DNA from: Myxococcota bacterium
GTDB taxonomy: Bacteria > Myxococcota_A > UBA9160 > SZUA-336
NCBI GenBank assembly: GCA_035498015.1
Contig: DATKAO010000052.1
Location: 1-43,517 of the forward strand
DNA length: 43,517 bases
Direction: 5' to 3'
Below, one piece after another: positions 15,252 to 24,314 of the stretch; position 1 is the first letter of the stretch, and the number at the start of each line of letters is the position of its first letter. The translations under genes and the position numbers were made by a program. The notes under the pieces are model-generated. The model made no database searches, was not told where the DNA came from, and saw only the letters and a list, made by a program, of their open reading frames with translations.

Positions 15252-17804
15252 GTGGAGCCGCGCGCCGACACGCCCATGATGCGCCAGTACCGCGAGCTGA
15301 AGCAGCGCGCGGGCGACGCGCTGCTGTTCTTCCGGCTGGGCGACTTCTACGAGCTGTTCGGCGCCGACGCCGAGCGGGCGGCGCCGCTGCTCGACCTGGT
15401 GCTCACCACGCGCGACCGCGACTCACCCGACCCGGTGCCGATGTGCGGCGTGCCGTTCCACGCGCTCGAGGGCTACGTGCGGCGCTGTCTCGCGGCGGGT
15501 CTGTCGGTGGCGATCGCCGAGCAGGCCGAGAACCCGCAGACCGCCAAGGGGCTCGTGCGGCGCGAGATCAGCGAGGTGGTGACTCCCGGGCTCGTGGCGA
15601 ACGCCGACCGGCTCGAGGGCGCGGCGGCGAACTACCTGGCCGCGGTGCTCTCGGACGGCGAGCGCTTCGGACTCGCCTATCTCGACCTCTCGACCGGCGA
15701 GTTCGCGGCCACCGAGACCGACCGGCGCGAGGTCTTCCTGGCCGAGCTCGACCGCGTGGCGCCGCGCGAGATCGTCGCGCGCGACGCCGAGAAGGAGCTG
15801 CCGCCGCACCCGTCCGTGCGGCGCGTGCGCGACGCCGACTTCGACCCGCGCGCGGTGTCCGAGCGCGCCGGGCTCCTGCCGCACGGCCTGGGCGCAGACG
15901 AGCGCACGCCCGACGCGCGCGCGGCGGCTGCGCTCGTGGCGGCCGTGGCCGAGCTCCAGCCCGCTTCGCTCGCGCAGCTCGGCGCACTGCGCCGCTACCG
16001 CGCCGCCGAGCACCTGCTGCTCGACCGCGCCACGCGCCGGCACCTCGAGCTGTTCCAGAACCTGCGCGACGGCGGGCCCGAGGGGACGCTGTTCGAGACA
16101 CTCGACGCCACGCGCACGCCGCTGGGCCGGCGCCGGCTCGCCGGCTGGCTGGGTGAGCCCCTGCTCGCGCCCGAGGCGATCGCCGAGCGCCAGGAGCGCG
16201 TGGCGCGCTGGCTCGAGCCCGACAGCCGCCGCGAGTCTCTGCGCGATGCGCTGCGCGGCGTGGGTGACCTGGAACGCGCGGCCACGCGCGCGCTGCTGCC
16301 GACCGGTGGCCCGCGCGAGCTCGCGGCCCTGCGCGCCTCGCTCCACGGCGTGGCGCGCGTGGCCGGGGTCACTCCGCTCTCCGACCCGCTCGAGGGCCTG
16401 CGCGCGGAGCTCGAGCGCGTGCTGGTCGACGAGCCGCCGCCCGCGCCGCGCGGCGAGCCGCACACCGGCTACGTGCGCGACGGCGTCGACCCGGAGCTCG
16501 ACCGCATCCGCCGCGAGTCCGCCGAGGGTGAGTCGTTCCTGGCCGGGCTCGAGGCGCGCGAGCGCGCGCGCACGGGCATCCCCGCGCTGAAGGTGCGCTA
16601 CAACCGCGTGTTCGGCTGGTCGATCGAAGTCACCAAGGCGCGGCTCTCGCTCGTGCCCGGCGACTACCGGCGCAAGCAGACCACGGCCGGCGGCGAGCGC
16701 TACACGACCGACGAGCTCGAGCGCTGGGAGGGAGTCACCCTGCGCGCGCGCGAGCTGGCGGCCGCCGCCGAGGCGCGCGCGCTCGAGGACCTGCGCGCGC
16801 GGCTGCGCGCCCGGAGCGAGCGCCTGCGGCGCACGGCCGGCGAGATCGCCGAGCTCGACACCGCACAATCGCTGGCCCACCTGGCACGCGAGCGCGGCTG
16901 GGTCCGGCCCGCGATCGACCGCTCGCTCGTGCTCGAGATCGAGGCCGGCCGCCACCCCGTGGTCGAGCGCTCGACCCGCGACGGCTTCGTGCCCAACGAC
17001 GTGCACCTGGACGGCGAGGAGGCCCGGTTCGTGATCCTGACCGGCCCCAACATGGCCGGGAAGTCGACCCTCCTGCGCCAGGTGGGGCTGATCGTGCTGC
17101 TGGCCCAGGCGGGCTCCTTCGTGCCCGCCCGCGCGGCCCGGATCGGGGTCGCCGACCGGATCTTCACCCGGGTGGGGGCCTCCGACTCCCTGGCCACGGG
17201 AGAATCCACCTTCATGGTGGAGATGCGGGAGACGGCCACCATCGTGCGCGAAGGGACGGGGCGAAGCCTGGTGCTGCTGGACGAGATCGGGCGGGGCACC
17301 TCGACCTTCGACGGCCTGTCCATCGCCTGGGCGGTCGCGGAATACCTCCACGATACCCCGGGGTTGCGCCCGCGCGTCTGGTTCGCGACCCACTACCATG
17401 AGCTGGCGGACCTCGCGCGCACGAAGTCGGGAGTTCGGAACTTCCACTTCACCTGCGCCGAGCAGGACGGGGAGATCCTCTTCCTGAGGCGCATGGAGCC
17501 CGGGGCCGCGAGCCGAAGCTACGGAATCGAGGTGGCGCGTGCGGCCGGTCTCCCCCCCAAGGTCATCCGGCGTGCACGCGAGGTGCTGCGGAACCTGGAA
17601 GGGGGAGAGTTCGATGAGCGGGGAGTGCCGCGCCTGGCACAGGGCGCCGGGGCCACGGCGGAGCCGGCGCAGCTCGGTCTGTTCGCCCCCGCCCCCGATC
17701 CGCTGCGCGAAGCACTGCGCGCGCTCGAGCCCGAGCGCATGACCCCGATCGAGGCGCTGGTGGAGCTCGAGCGCCTGAAGCGCTCGCTGGGGAGCGAGTC
17801 GTGA
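15252..17804 (+). CDS. mutS: DNA mismatch repair protein MutS
   Basis: Recognises base mismatches and small loops and recruits MutL. The 850-residue length is standard. The N-terminal mismatch-contact motif DFYELF (Phe32, Glu34) is present, then connector, lever and clamp domains. The ATPase has Walker A GPNMAGKST, the downstream DSLATGESTFMVEM, the Walker B segment LVLLDEIGRGTSTFDG and FATHYHELADL. The C-terminal helix-turn-helix is followed by a short tail (EALVELERLKRSL) like the tetramer region. GTG 15252 is supported by a -10 box 6 nt away. Codon use in the ATPase part differs sharply from the rest. The stop overlaps the amidase start (GTGA). Confidence 0.97.
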   Translation: MEPRADTPMMRQYRELKQRAGDALLFFRLGDFYELFGADAERAAPLLDLVLTTRDRDSPDPVPMCGVPFHALEGYVRRCLAAGLSVAIAEQAENPQTAKGLVRREISEVVTPGLVANADRLEGAAANYLAAVLSDGERFGLAYLDLSTGEFAATETDRREVFLAELDRVAPREIVARDAEKELPPHPSVRRVRDADFDPRAVSERAGLLPHGLGADERTPDARAAAALVAAVAELQPASLAQLGALRRYRAAEHLLLDRATRRHLELFQNLRDGGPEGTLFETLDATRTPLGRRRLAGWLGEPLLAPEAIAERQERVARWLEPDSRRESLRDALRGVGDLERAATRALLPTGGPRELAALRASLHGVARVAGVTPLSDPLEGLRAELERVLVDEPPPAPRGEPHTGYVRDGVDPELDRIRRESAEGESFLAGLEARERARTGIPALKVRYNRVFGWSIEVTKARLSLVPGDYRRKQTTAGGERYTTDELERWEGVTLRARELAAAAEARALEDLRARLRARSERLRRTAGEIAELDTAQSLAHLARERGWVRPAIDRSLVLEIEAGRHPVVERSTRDGFVPNDVHLDGEEARFVILTGPNMAGKSTLLRQVGLIVLLAQAGSFVPARAARIGVADRIFTRVGASDSLATGESTFMVEMRETATIVREGTGRSLVLLDEIGRGTSTFDGLSIAWAVAEYLHDTPGLRPRVWFATHYHELADLARTKSGVRNFHFTCAEQDGEILFLRRMEPGAASRSYGIEVARAAGLPPKVIRRAREVLRNLEGGEFDERGVPRLAQGAGATAEPAQLGLFAPAPDPLREALRALEPERMTPIEALVELERLKRSLGSES
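17010..17650 (+). other. Compositional mosaic tract within mutS
   Basis: Codon choice changes abruptly in the ATPase-encoding part. Over 17040-17630 I read Arg codons as about 9 CGC, 9 CGG and 5 CGA/CGT/AGG. Gly codons are mostly GGG with several GGA and few GGC. In the first part of the gene and in neighbours CGC and GGC dominate. The boundaries are approximate. A recombination tract from a related GC-rich donor is the simplest reading; selection on the conserved core is an alternative. Confidence 0.5.
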
Positions 17805-18991
17805 AGCCGGCGGCGCTCGCCTTCGTGCTGCTGTTCGCGCTCGGCTCCGTGGGCGCGGGCGTGCGCCCGCCCGGCCTTTGCGACGTGAAGCAGATCTCGG
17901 TCAGCGACGAGCCCGCGCTCACGCGCGTGGTGATCGAGCTGTCGGACAAGGCGCGCTTCGAGACACACGAGATTGCGAATCCGCGCCGGCTCTACATCGA
18001 CGTCGACGGCACCTGGCTCGAGGGCGCGGTCGCCGCGCCGCAGCCGGGCAGCGTCGGGTCACTGCTGCGCGTGGTGCGCGGCGGCCAGAACACGCTGACG
18101 CGCTCGCGCATCGTGCTCGAGCTCACGCGCGGTGGCGTCGCTGCCAAGGTCTACGCGCTCGAAGCGCCGTTCCGGATCGTGGCCGAGCTGCCCAAGGCGG
18201 CGCCCAAGCCGGACGTGGCCGCCGCGCCCAAGTCATTGGCCCCGGCGGCCAAGACCGTGACTGCCGCCGAGGCGGCGGCACAGAAGGACTGGGACGAACG
18301 CGCGGTGCGCCGCGTGGTGATCGACGCCGGCCACGGCGGCAAGGACCCGGGCGCGCTCGGCGACGAGGGGCTGCACGAGGCGCGGATCACGCTCGCGATC
18401 GCGCGCGAGCTCGGCCAGGTGCTCGAGTCGCGCGGCTTCGAAGTCATCCTGACCCGCGACCGCGACGTGTTCCTGCCGCTGGGCGAGCGCACCGACATCG
18501 CGAATCACAAAGACGCCGACCTGTTCCTGTCGGTGCACGCGAACGCGGCCAAGAACAAGAAGCTCGCGGGCGTGGAGACGTATCTCCTCGACACGCGCTA
18601 CGACAAGCAGACCGCGCGCGTCGCCGCGCGCGAGAACGGCACCAGCGTGAAGGAGCTGTCCGACCTGCACATGCTGCTCGCGTCGCTCAAGCTCGGGAAC
18701 AACGAGCGCTACGCGGCGCGCTACGCGAACCTGGTGCAGAGCTCGCTGATCCGCCGGCTGCGCAAGAGCTACACCGAGACGATCGACCTGGGCGTGAAGC
18801 GCGGGCCGTTCCTGGTGCTGTTCCAGGCCGACATGCCGGCCATCCTGGTCGAAGTCGGCTTCGTCTCCAACGCGGCCGAGGGCCGCCGCCTGGCCTCGCG
18901 TGACTTCGCGCACGCCGCCGCCGAGGGCATCGCGGACGGCGTGTCTGCGTACCGCGAGCAGCAGGAGCGCCGGATCCTCGCGAGGCGCTAG
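17801..18991 (+). CDS. N-acetylmuramoyl-L-alanine amidase, AMIN + Amidase_3
   Basis: A periplasmic peptidoglycan amidase that cuts the bond between MurNAc and the stem peptide, usually at division. The 396-residue protein has a signal peptide (LAFVLLFALGSVGAG), an AMIN domain (about residues 30-130) for envelope targeting, an Ala/Pro-rich linker, and an Amidase_3 domain from about residue 168. Zinc ligands are visible in VIDAGHGGKDPG, the Glu of LHEARI and LSVHAN; the catalytic Glu is in LVEVGFVSN. The GTG start overlaps the mutS stop, with GGGGAG 6 nt upstream. It resembles AmiC-type enzymes; no activator (EnvC/NlpD) gene is seen here. Confidence 0.93.
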   Translation: MKPAALAFVLLFALGSVGAGVRPPGLCDVKQISVSDEPALTRVVIELSDKARFETHEIANPRRLYIDVDGTWLEGAVAAPQPGSVGSLLRVVRGGQNTLTRSRIVLELTRGGVAAKVYALEAPFRIVAELPKAAPKPDVAAAPKSLAPAAKTVTAAEAAAQKDWDERAVRRVVIDAGHGGKDPGALGDEGLHEARITLAIARELGQVLESRGFEVILTRDRDVFLPLGERTDIANHKDADLFLSVHANAAKNKKLAGVETYLLDTRYDKQTARVAARENGTSVKELSDLHMLLASLKLGNNERYAARYANLVQSSLIRRLRKSYTETIDLGVKRGPFLVLFQADMPAILVEVGFVSNAAEGRRLASRDFAHAAAEGIADGVSAYREQQERRILARR

Positions 18992-21696
18992 TGCAGCCGG
19001 TCTGCGAGGACTTCTTCAATTCGACGGACCGCGGCCGGCCGGGACCGTCGTCGGCGCACCTGAATCCCTCGGTGCGCGCGTATCTCGACGCCGTGCGCGC
19101 GCACTTGCTCGGCATGCACGACGCGGGCGCGCCCGCGCGGCGCGTGAACGAGGAGCACGCGGAGCTGATCGACCGCCTGGTGCGCAAGCTCTTCCGGCTG
19201 GCGGAGGACCGCTACTTCGAGAACTTCCCGCGGCTCAACTTCCGCTTCGCGGTGGTCGCGGTAGGGGGCTACGGCCGGCGCGAGCTCTCGCTCGGCTCCG
19301 ACGTCGACCTCCTGTTCCTGTACCGGGGCAAGGAGAACCCCTACGTCGAGACCATCACCGAGACGATCGCGACCCGGCTGTGGGACGCGCGCGTGGTGGT
19401 CGGCGCCGCGACGCGCACGGTGTCGGAGTGTCTGCGGGTCGGCAAGGAGGACCTCTCGACCCTCACCTCGTATCTCGACGCGCGCTTCCTGGTGGGCGAC
19501 CCGGCGCTGTTCGCCGAGCTCGACCGCGAGGTGCGGGCCTATCTGAAGGAGAACGCCGAAGGCTTCATCGAGGCCAAGCTGGCCGAGCAGGCCAAGCGCC
19601 ACGAGGCCTTCGGCGAGTCACTCTATCTGCTGCAGCCCAACCTGAAGGAGAGCGTGGGCGGGCTGCGCGACTACCACACCGCCATGTGGATCGCGCGCGC
19701 GGCGATCTGGGAGGTGCGGCGGCCCGAGCACCTGCGCGTGCAGGGCTTCGTCGACGGCGACGAGGAGCGCGAGCTCCTGGCGGCGCTCGAGTTTCTGTGG
19801 CGCATGCGCAACCAGCTCCACCGCAAGGGCCGCAAGGACGACCGGCTGCACTACGAGGCGCAGGCGCAGCTCGCGGGCTATCTCGGCTTCGCCGAGGAGG
19901 ACCCGCTGCACGGCGTCGAGGCGCTGATGCGCAGCTACTACCTGCACGCGCGCGCGATCCAGCGCGCCTCCAGGCGCGCGATCGATCACGCGCGCCAGCT
20001 CGCGATCCAACGGCGCGAGGCGACGCGCGACGCGTCGCACCCCGTGGCCGAGGGCTTCGCGATCTCGAACGGCCGGCTCGAGATACCAGCCGCGTCGCTC
20101 TTGCAGGAGCGCCCGATGCGGCTGCTCACGGCCTTCGCAGTGGCGCAGCACCACGACGTCGAGGTCTCACCCCGCGCGCAGCGGCTGATCCGGCAGCACC
20201 TGCACCTGATCGACGAGGGCTTCCGCGCCGACCCCGAGGCGAGCGCCTTCTTCCGTCAGATCCTGGCCGCGCCGATGCGCGTCTACCGCACGCTGCAGAC
20301 CATGGACGAGGTCGGGCTGCTCGGCGCCTACATCCCGGAGTTCGCGCACCTGGTGGGCATGTGGCAGCAGGACATGTACCACACGTACACCGTCGACATT
20401 CACTCGCTGTTCCTGGTGGAGCAGCTGCGCCGCATCCAGCGCGGGAGATACAAGAACGAGCTCGCGCTCGCGACCGAGCTGATGCGCGAGGTGCGCAGCC
20501 CGGTGCTGTTGTATCTGGGCTGCATCCTGCACGACATCGGCAAGGGCCGCGGCGGAGGTCACTCCGGCAAAGGCGCGGCCATGATTCCCGTGCTGGCGAA
20601 ACGCCTGGGTCTCACGGCCGACGAGACGGCGATCGTCGAGTTCCTGGTGCTCCACCACCTGACCATGAGCGCCCTGGCCGAGCAGCGCGACGTGCACGAC
20701 CCGCGGCTGATCCTGCGGCTCGCCAAGCTGTGCGGCTCGCGGCTGTTTCTGCGGCTCCTGTATCTCGTGACCGTGGCCGACATCCGCAGCGTGTCGCCGG
20801 TGGCGTGGACCTCGTGGAAGGCGGGGCTGCTCGAGCGGCTGTACCGCAACACCGCGGAGTGGCTCGAGGCCGGCCAGGAGACCGAGAGCGCCGAGCAGTT
20901 CCTGCTCGAGCGCGCCATGAGTCAGGCCAGCGCCACCTCGGCGCGCGCGGTCGAGATGCTCGCCCAGGACGGGATCGAGAAGGCCGACGCGGAGGCGTTG
21001 CTCGACCAGATGCCGCGCCGCTACCTGCTCGAGAACGCGCCGGAGGAGGTGGCGGCGCACCTGCGCACCGCGTTCGCGTTCCTGGCCGACCGCCCGCCCG
21101 CGCGCGTCCAGCCGTTCCGGCCCACGCTGCAGAATCCGCGCTCGTGGGGGCTGGTGGTGGTGGCGCCCGACCGGCCGGGTCTGTTCGCCACGATCGCGGG
21201 CGTGCTGTCGAGCTGCGGTCACAACATCCTCGCCGCCTCGGCTTACACCACGCGCGACGGGCTCGCGCTCGACGTGTTCGACGTGGACCCGATCGCGGGC
21301 GGCACCGAGGAGCACGAGCTCGAGCGCGCGCGCATCGAGAAGCGGCTCTCGGCCGTGCTGTCGGGTGAGTCGGAGATTCCCGCGCCGCAGCGCCCGAGCC
21401 TGCCGCGCGTGCTGCGCGTGCAGGCGCCGAGCGCGCGCGTGGACAACGACGACTCGGACTTCTACTCGATCATCGACGTCGAGGCGCTGGACCGGCCAGG
21501 GCTGCTGTACGACATCTCTCGCGCGCTGTTCGAGCAAGGTCTCTCACTCGTGGTGGTGCGCGCCTCGACGCGCGCCAGCCGCGCGACCGACGCCTTCTAC
21601 GTGACCACCGTCGACGGTCACAAGCTGGTCGAGCCGGACCTCCTGCGCCGGGTCGAGGAATCCGTGCTGCGCGCGATCGGGCAGGGCGGCGAGTGA
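18991..21696 (+). CDS. glnD: [Protein-PII] uridylyltransferase/uridylyl-removing enzyme
   Basis: The cytosolic glutamine sensor that modifies PII proteins and so controls nitrogen metabolism. The 901-residue protein has a nucleotidyltransferase domain (VAVGGYGRRELSLGSDVDLL), then the GlnD-specific helical region. An HD domain (CILHDIGKGRGGGHSGKGA) carries the uridylyl-removing activity, and two C-terminal ACT domains (VAPDRPGLFATIAGVL and ALDRPGLLYDISRALF) bind glutamine. The GTG start overlaps the amidase stop by one base. No PII gene is nearby; the position between mutS/amidase and xerD is seen in several deltaproteobacteria. Confidence 0.97.
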   Translation: MQPVCEDFFNSTDRGRPGPSSAHLNPSVRAYLDAVRAHLLGMHDAGAPARRVNEEHAELIDRLVRKLFRLAEDRYFENFPRLNFRFAVVAVGGYGRRELSLGSDVDLLFLYRGKENPYVETITETIATRLWDARVVVGAATRTVSECLRVGKEDLSTLTSYLDARFLVGDPALFAELDREVRAYLKENAEGFIEAKLAEQAKRHEAFGESLYLLQPNLKESVGGLRDYHTAMWIARAAIWEVRRPEHLRVQGFVDGDEERELLAALEFLWRMRNQLHRKGRKDDRLHYEAQAQLAGYLGFAEEDPLHGVEALMRSYYLHARAIQRASRRAIDHARQLAIQRREATRDASHPVAEGFAISNGRLEIPAASLLQERPMRLLTAFAVAQHHDVEVSPRAQRLIRQHLHLIDEGFRADPEASAFFRQILAAPMRVYRTLQTMDEVGLLGAYIPEFAHLVGMWQQDMYHTYTVDIHSLFLVEQLRRIQRGRYKNELALATELMREVRSPVLLYLGCILHDIGKGRGGGHSGKGAAMIPVLAKRLGLTADETAIVEFLVLHHLTMSALAEQRDVHDPRLILRLAKLCGSRLFLRLLYLVTVADIRSVSPVAWTSWKAGLLERLYRNTAEWLEAGQETESAEQFLLERAMSQASATSARAVEMLAQDGIEKADAEALLDQMPRRYLLENAPEEVAAHLRTAFAFLADRPPARVQPFRPTLQNPRSWGLVVVAPDRPGLFATIAGVLSSCGHNILAASAYTTRDGLALDVFDVDPIAGGTEEHELERARIEKRLSAVLSGESEIPAPQRPSLPRVLRVQAPSARVDNDDSDFYSIIDVEALDRPGLLYDISRALFEQGLSLVVVRASTRASRATDAFYVTTVDGHKLVEPDLLRRVEESVLRAIGQGGE

Positions 21697-22628
21697 CCCT
21701 GGGCCCGGCGATCGATGCGTTCCTCACGCATCTCGCCGTCGAGCGCGGTCTCTCGCCGGCCACCGTCGAAGCGTACGGGCGCGACCTGGCCCGGCTCGCC
21801 GAAGGCGTGGGCGAGCTGGCGGTGGCGCGGCTCGACGCGCGCGCGCTGCGCGCCCACATCGACGCGCTCGAGCGGCGCGGCCTGGCGGCCTCGACGCGCG
21901 CGCGCTCGCTCTCGGCCTGCGCGCAGCTCCTGGCCTGGCTGCGCGCGGAGAAGCTGCTCGAGAGCGATCCGCTCGCCGACCTGTCGCGGCCCAAGCGCGG
22001 GCGGCGCGTGCCCAAGGTGCTGTCGGCCGAGGAGGTCACAGCGCTGGTGCACGCGCCCGACGAGAGCGACGTGGGCATCCGCGACCGCGCGCTGCTCGAG
22101 CTGCTCTATGCCGCCGGCCTGCGCGTCTCGGAGCTCACGTCCCTGCGGCTGGCCGACCTGCGCATCGCCTCCCGCGCCTGCACGGTAGAGGGCAAGGGCC
22201 GGCGCGAGCGGCTGGCGCTGTTCGGCGAGCCGGCCGCGCGCGCGCTCGAGCGCTATCTGGCCGAGGTGCGGCCGCGCTGGCTGCGGCGGGGCGAGGCGCC
22301 CGAGGTGTTCGTGAGCGCGCGCGGGAAGCGACTCACGCGGCAGGCCGTCTGGTACCGGATCCGCGCCTACGGCCGGGCCCTGGGCATCGCGCACAAGCTC
22401 ACTCCGCACGTGCTGCGACACTCGTTTGCGACGCACCTGCTCGAGGGCGGCGCCGACCTGCGCATCGTGCAGGAGATGCTCGGCCATGCCGACATCGGCA
22501 CGACCGAGATCTACACCCACGTGAGTCGTGCGCGGCTGCACGAGCTCGTGAATCGCCGCCACCCGCGCGGCGACGCGCGCCGCGCTGGCCGCACGCGGGG
22601 CGATGGGTTAGGTTCGCGCTCGTCGTAG
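21693..22628 (+). CDS. xerD: Site-specific tyrosine recombinase XerD
   Basis: Resolves chromosome dimers at dif together with XerC. The 311-residue protein has an N-terminal SAM-like core-binding domain and a C-terminal catalytic domain with all six active-site residues: Arg144 (AGLRVSEL), Lys168 (EGKGRRER), His239 and Arg242 (HVLRHSFATHLL), His265 (LGHADIGTT) and Tyr274 (IYTHV). GGADLRIVQEMLGHADI is more XerD- than XerC-like. The C-terminus carries an extra Arg-rich tail of about 25 residues. The GTG start overlaps the glnD stop. It belongs to a housekeeping operon with scpAB, not to a mobile element. Confidence 0.93.
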   Translation: MTLGPAIDAFLTHLAVERGLSPATVEAYGRDLARLAEGVGELAVARLDARALRAHIDALERRGLAASTRARSLSACAQLLAWLRAEKLLESDPLADLSRPKRGRRVPKVLSAEEVTALVHAPDESDVGIRDRALLELLYAAGLRVSELTSLRLADLRIASRACTVEGKGRRERLALFGEPAARALERYLAEVRPRWLRRGEAPEVFVSARGKRLTRQAVWYRIRAYGRALGIAHKLTPHVLRHSFATHLLEGGADLRIVQEMLGHADIGTTEIYTHVSRARLHELVNRRHPRGDARRAGRTRGDGLGSRSS

Positions 22629-22686
22629 GGGGAACGACCTGACCGCCGAGAGCTCACCGGAAACGCCTTCGGCTGCGTCGCCAGCG

Positions 22687-23550
22687 ATGGACCGCGAGGC
22701 CACCGCCGTCGGCCGGTTCTCGTGCGCCGTGAAGCTGCCCGCGTTCGAAGGCCCGCTCGACCTCTTGCTGCACCTGATCCGCGCGAACGAGGTCGACATC
22801 GCCGACATCCCGATCGCGCTGATCAGCGAGCAGTATCTCGCCTATCTCGAGCTGATGCGCATGCTCGATCTCGACGTGGCGGCCGACTATCTTTTGATGG
22901 CGGCCACGCTCGCGCACATCAAGTCGCGGCTGCTCCTGCCGCCCGACCCCGATCTCCTGGCCGACGACGGGCTCGGGGATCCGCGCGCCGAGCTCGCGCG
23001 CCGCCTCGCCGAGTACGCGCGCTACAAGGACGCCGCGGTGGAGCTGGCGCGCCGGCCACTGCTCGGCCGCGACGTATTCAGCGGCGCCGCCGACACGAGT
23101 GACCTGCCCGAGAAGGAGGGCGTGCTCACGGTCAGCCTGTTCGGCCTGCTCGAGGCCATGCAGAGCGTGCTCGCGCGCATTCCCGCGGAGCAGGCGCGGC
23201 ACACGGTCGCGCGCGCGCGACTCACGCTGCAGGAGTGCATGGTCCAGATCATGGACGCGCTGCGCGAGGCGGACCCGTCGAGCGTCCGCTTCGAGGACCT
23301 GTTGCTCGGGCCCGAGCCGACGCGCGAGCGCGTGGTGCTCGCGTTCCTGTCGATCCTCGAGCTGGCGAAGATCCAGGCGCTCCTGATCTTCCAGAACGCC
23401 GAGGAGTCGGGCCGGCCCACGGGGCCGATCCGCGTGCGGCTGGCCGTGGCGCTCGACGACGCGGCGATAGAGGAAGCGGGCGCGCGCGCCGACGCCGAGC
23501 TCGAGGCGCGCAGCAGCGACCAGGAAGGGGAGACCGATGGCGGAGTCTGA
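22687..23550 (+). CDS. scpA: Segregation and condensation protein A (kleisin)
   Basis: Kleisin subunit that bridges SMC heads in bacterial condensin. The 287-residue protein has the N-terminal SMC-neck-binding region with FEGPLDLLLHLIRANEVDIADIPI and AADYLLMAATLAHIKSRLLLP, a variable middle, and a C-terminal winged helix (VLAFLSILELAKIQALLIFQ). ATG 22687 is used; an in-frame CTG at 22639 behind a GGGGGA ribosome site would add 16 residues and is worth considering because ATG 22687 has no clear site. The end overlaps scpB by 14 nt. Confidence 0.94.
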   Translation: MDREATAVGRFSCAVKLPAFEGPLDLLLHLIRANEVDIADIPIALISEQYLAYLELMRMLDLDVAADYLLMAATLAHIKSRLLLPPDPDLLADDGLGDPRAELARRLAEYARYKDAAVELARRPLLGRDVFSGAADTSDLPEKEGVLTVSLFGLLEAMQSVLARIPAEQARHTVARARLTLQECMVQIMDALREADPSSVRFEDLLLGPEPTRERVVLAFLSILELAKIQALLIFQNAEESGRPTGPIRVRLAVALDDAAIEEAGARADAELEARSSDQEGETDGGV

Positions 23551-24202
23551 GCTGGACCGCAGCGCGCTCGAGGCGCTGATCTTCTCGTCGGAGGGCCCGC
23601 TCGGGCTGGCCGCGCTGAAGCGGGCGTTCCCGCGCGTGACTCCGGGCCAGATCAGCGCCGCCGTGGCGCAGATCAACGCGGACCTCGCGGCCACCGGCCG
23701 CCCGTACGAGATCGCCGAGATCGCCGCGGGCTGGCAGTTCCGCACGCGCCCGGCCTTCGCCGAGGTGATTCTCTCCGCCACCCCCGACCGCAAGCTCCGG
23801 CTCTCGCGGCCGGCGCTCGAGACACTCGCCTTGATCGCCTACCGCCAGCCACTCACCCGCGCCGAGATCGAGGATCTGCGCAGCGTCGACTGCGGCGCGG
23901 TGGTGAAGAGCCTGCTCGAGCGCGACCTGGTGCGCATCGTCGGTCGTCGCGATGCGCCGGGCCGTCCGGCGCTGTACGGCACGAGCGCGACCTTCCTCGA
24001 GACCTTCGGTCTGCGCGCGCTCTCCGACCTGCCGGCGCTGCGCGAGATCGAGGCGATCGTCGCAGCGCCGTCCGAGGAGCTGCCCGCCGACGAGAGCGCG
24101 CTCGAGCCCGGTGAGAGCGGCTCGTCTGAGCAGCCCGACGCGCTTCCCGACGAGGAGGAGTCACTCGCCGACGACGCTGCCGGCGAGCTGCTCCTGCACT
24201 AG
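23537..24202 (+). CDS. scpB: Segregation and condensation protein B
   Basis: The winged-helix dimer that binds ScpA in SMC condensin. The 221-residue protein has tandem winged helices: RSALEALIFSSEGPLGLAAL and the strongly conserved LSRPALETLALIAYRQPLTRAEIE, then RGVD-like SVDCGAVVKSLLERDLVRIVGR, GRPALYGT and FLETFGL. An acidic C-terminal tail ends the protein. GGAAGGGGAG lies just upstream of ATG 23537 inside scpA, so translation should be coupled. It is the last gene of the mutS-to-scpB operon. Confidence 0.95.
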   Translation: MAESELDRSALEALIFSSEGPLGLAALKRAFPRVTPGQISAAVAQINADLAATGRPYEIAEIAAGWQFRTRPAFAEVILSATPDRKLRLSRPALETLALIAYRQPLTRAEIEDLRSVDCGAVVKSLLERDLVRIVGRRDAPGRPALYGTSATFLETFGLRALSDLPALREIEAIVAAPSEELPADESALEPGESGSSEQPDALPDEEESLADDAAGELLLH

Positions 24203-24235
24203 CGCGCAGCCCCCGCGCAGGCCCCGCACCCAACC

Positions 24236-24265
24236 CTGCGCCTCGGCGCAGCGCCCGCTGGTTTT
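24236..24265 (+). terminator. Weak possible terminator after scpB
   Basis: CTGCGC-CTCG-GCGCAG forms a 6-bp hairpin (24236-24251). A T-run (TTTT, 24262-24265) follows only after 10 further bases, which themselves contain CAGC-N4-GCTG. It is the only hairpin-plus-T candidate after this long operon. Confidence 0.3.
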
Positions 24266-24302
24266 ATCAACCTTTGCCGAGACTTGCGCTGGATTCTTCG
24301 AG

Positions 24303-24308
24303 TAGAAT
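24303..24308 (+). promoter_or_regulatory. -10 box (TAGAAT), leaderless
   Basis: TAGAAT matches the -10 consensus at five of six positions, and GTG 24315 follows after 6 nt. The message would start at the initiation codon. Confidence 0.5.
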
Positions 24309-24314
24309 CCGAGC

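Noticed and set aside
21693-22628. Integrase marking a genomic island or integrative element
   Set aside because: The sequence is XerD-like, sits in a conserved housekeeping operon, and has no attachment-site repeats or tRNA beside it.
22639-22686. CTG start for scpA with a GGGGGA ribosome site
   Set aside because: Not adopted as the main call because CTG starts are rare and the extra 16 residues (Ser/Pro/Ala-rich) show no family feature, but it is recorded as an alternative.
24236-24265. Strong intrinsic terminator after scpB
   Set aside because: The hairpin is short and the T-run is 10 nt away, so only a weak candidate is listed.
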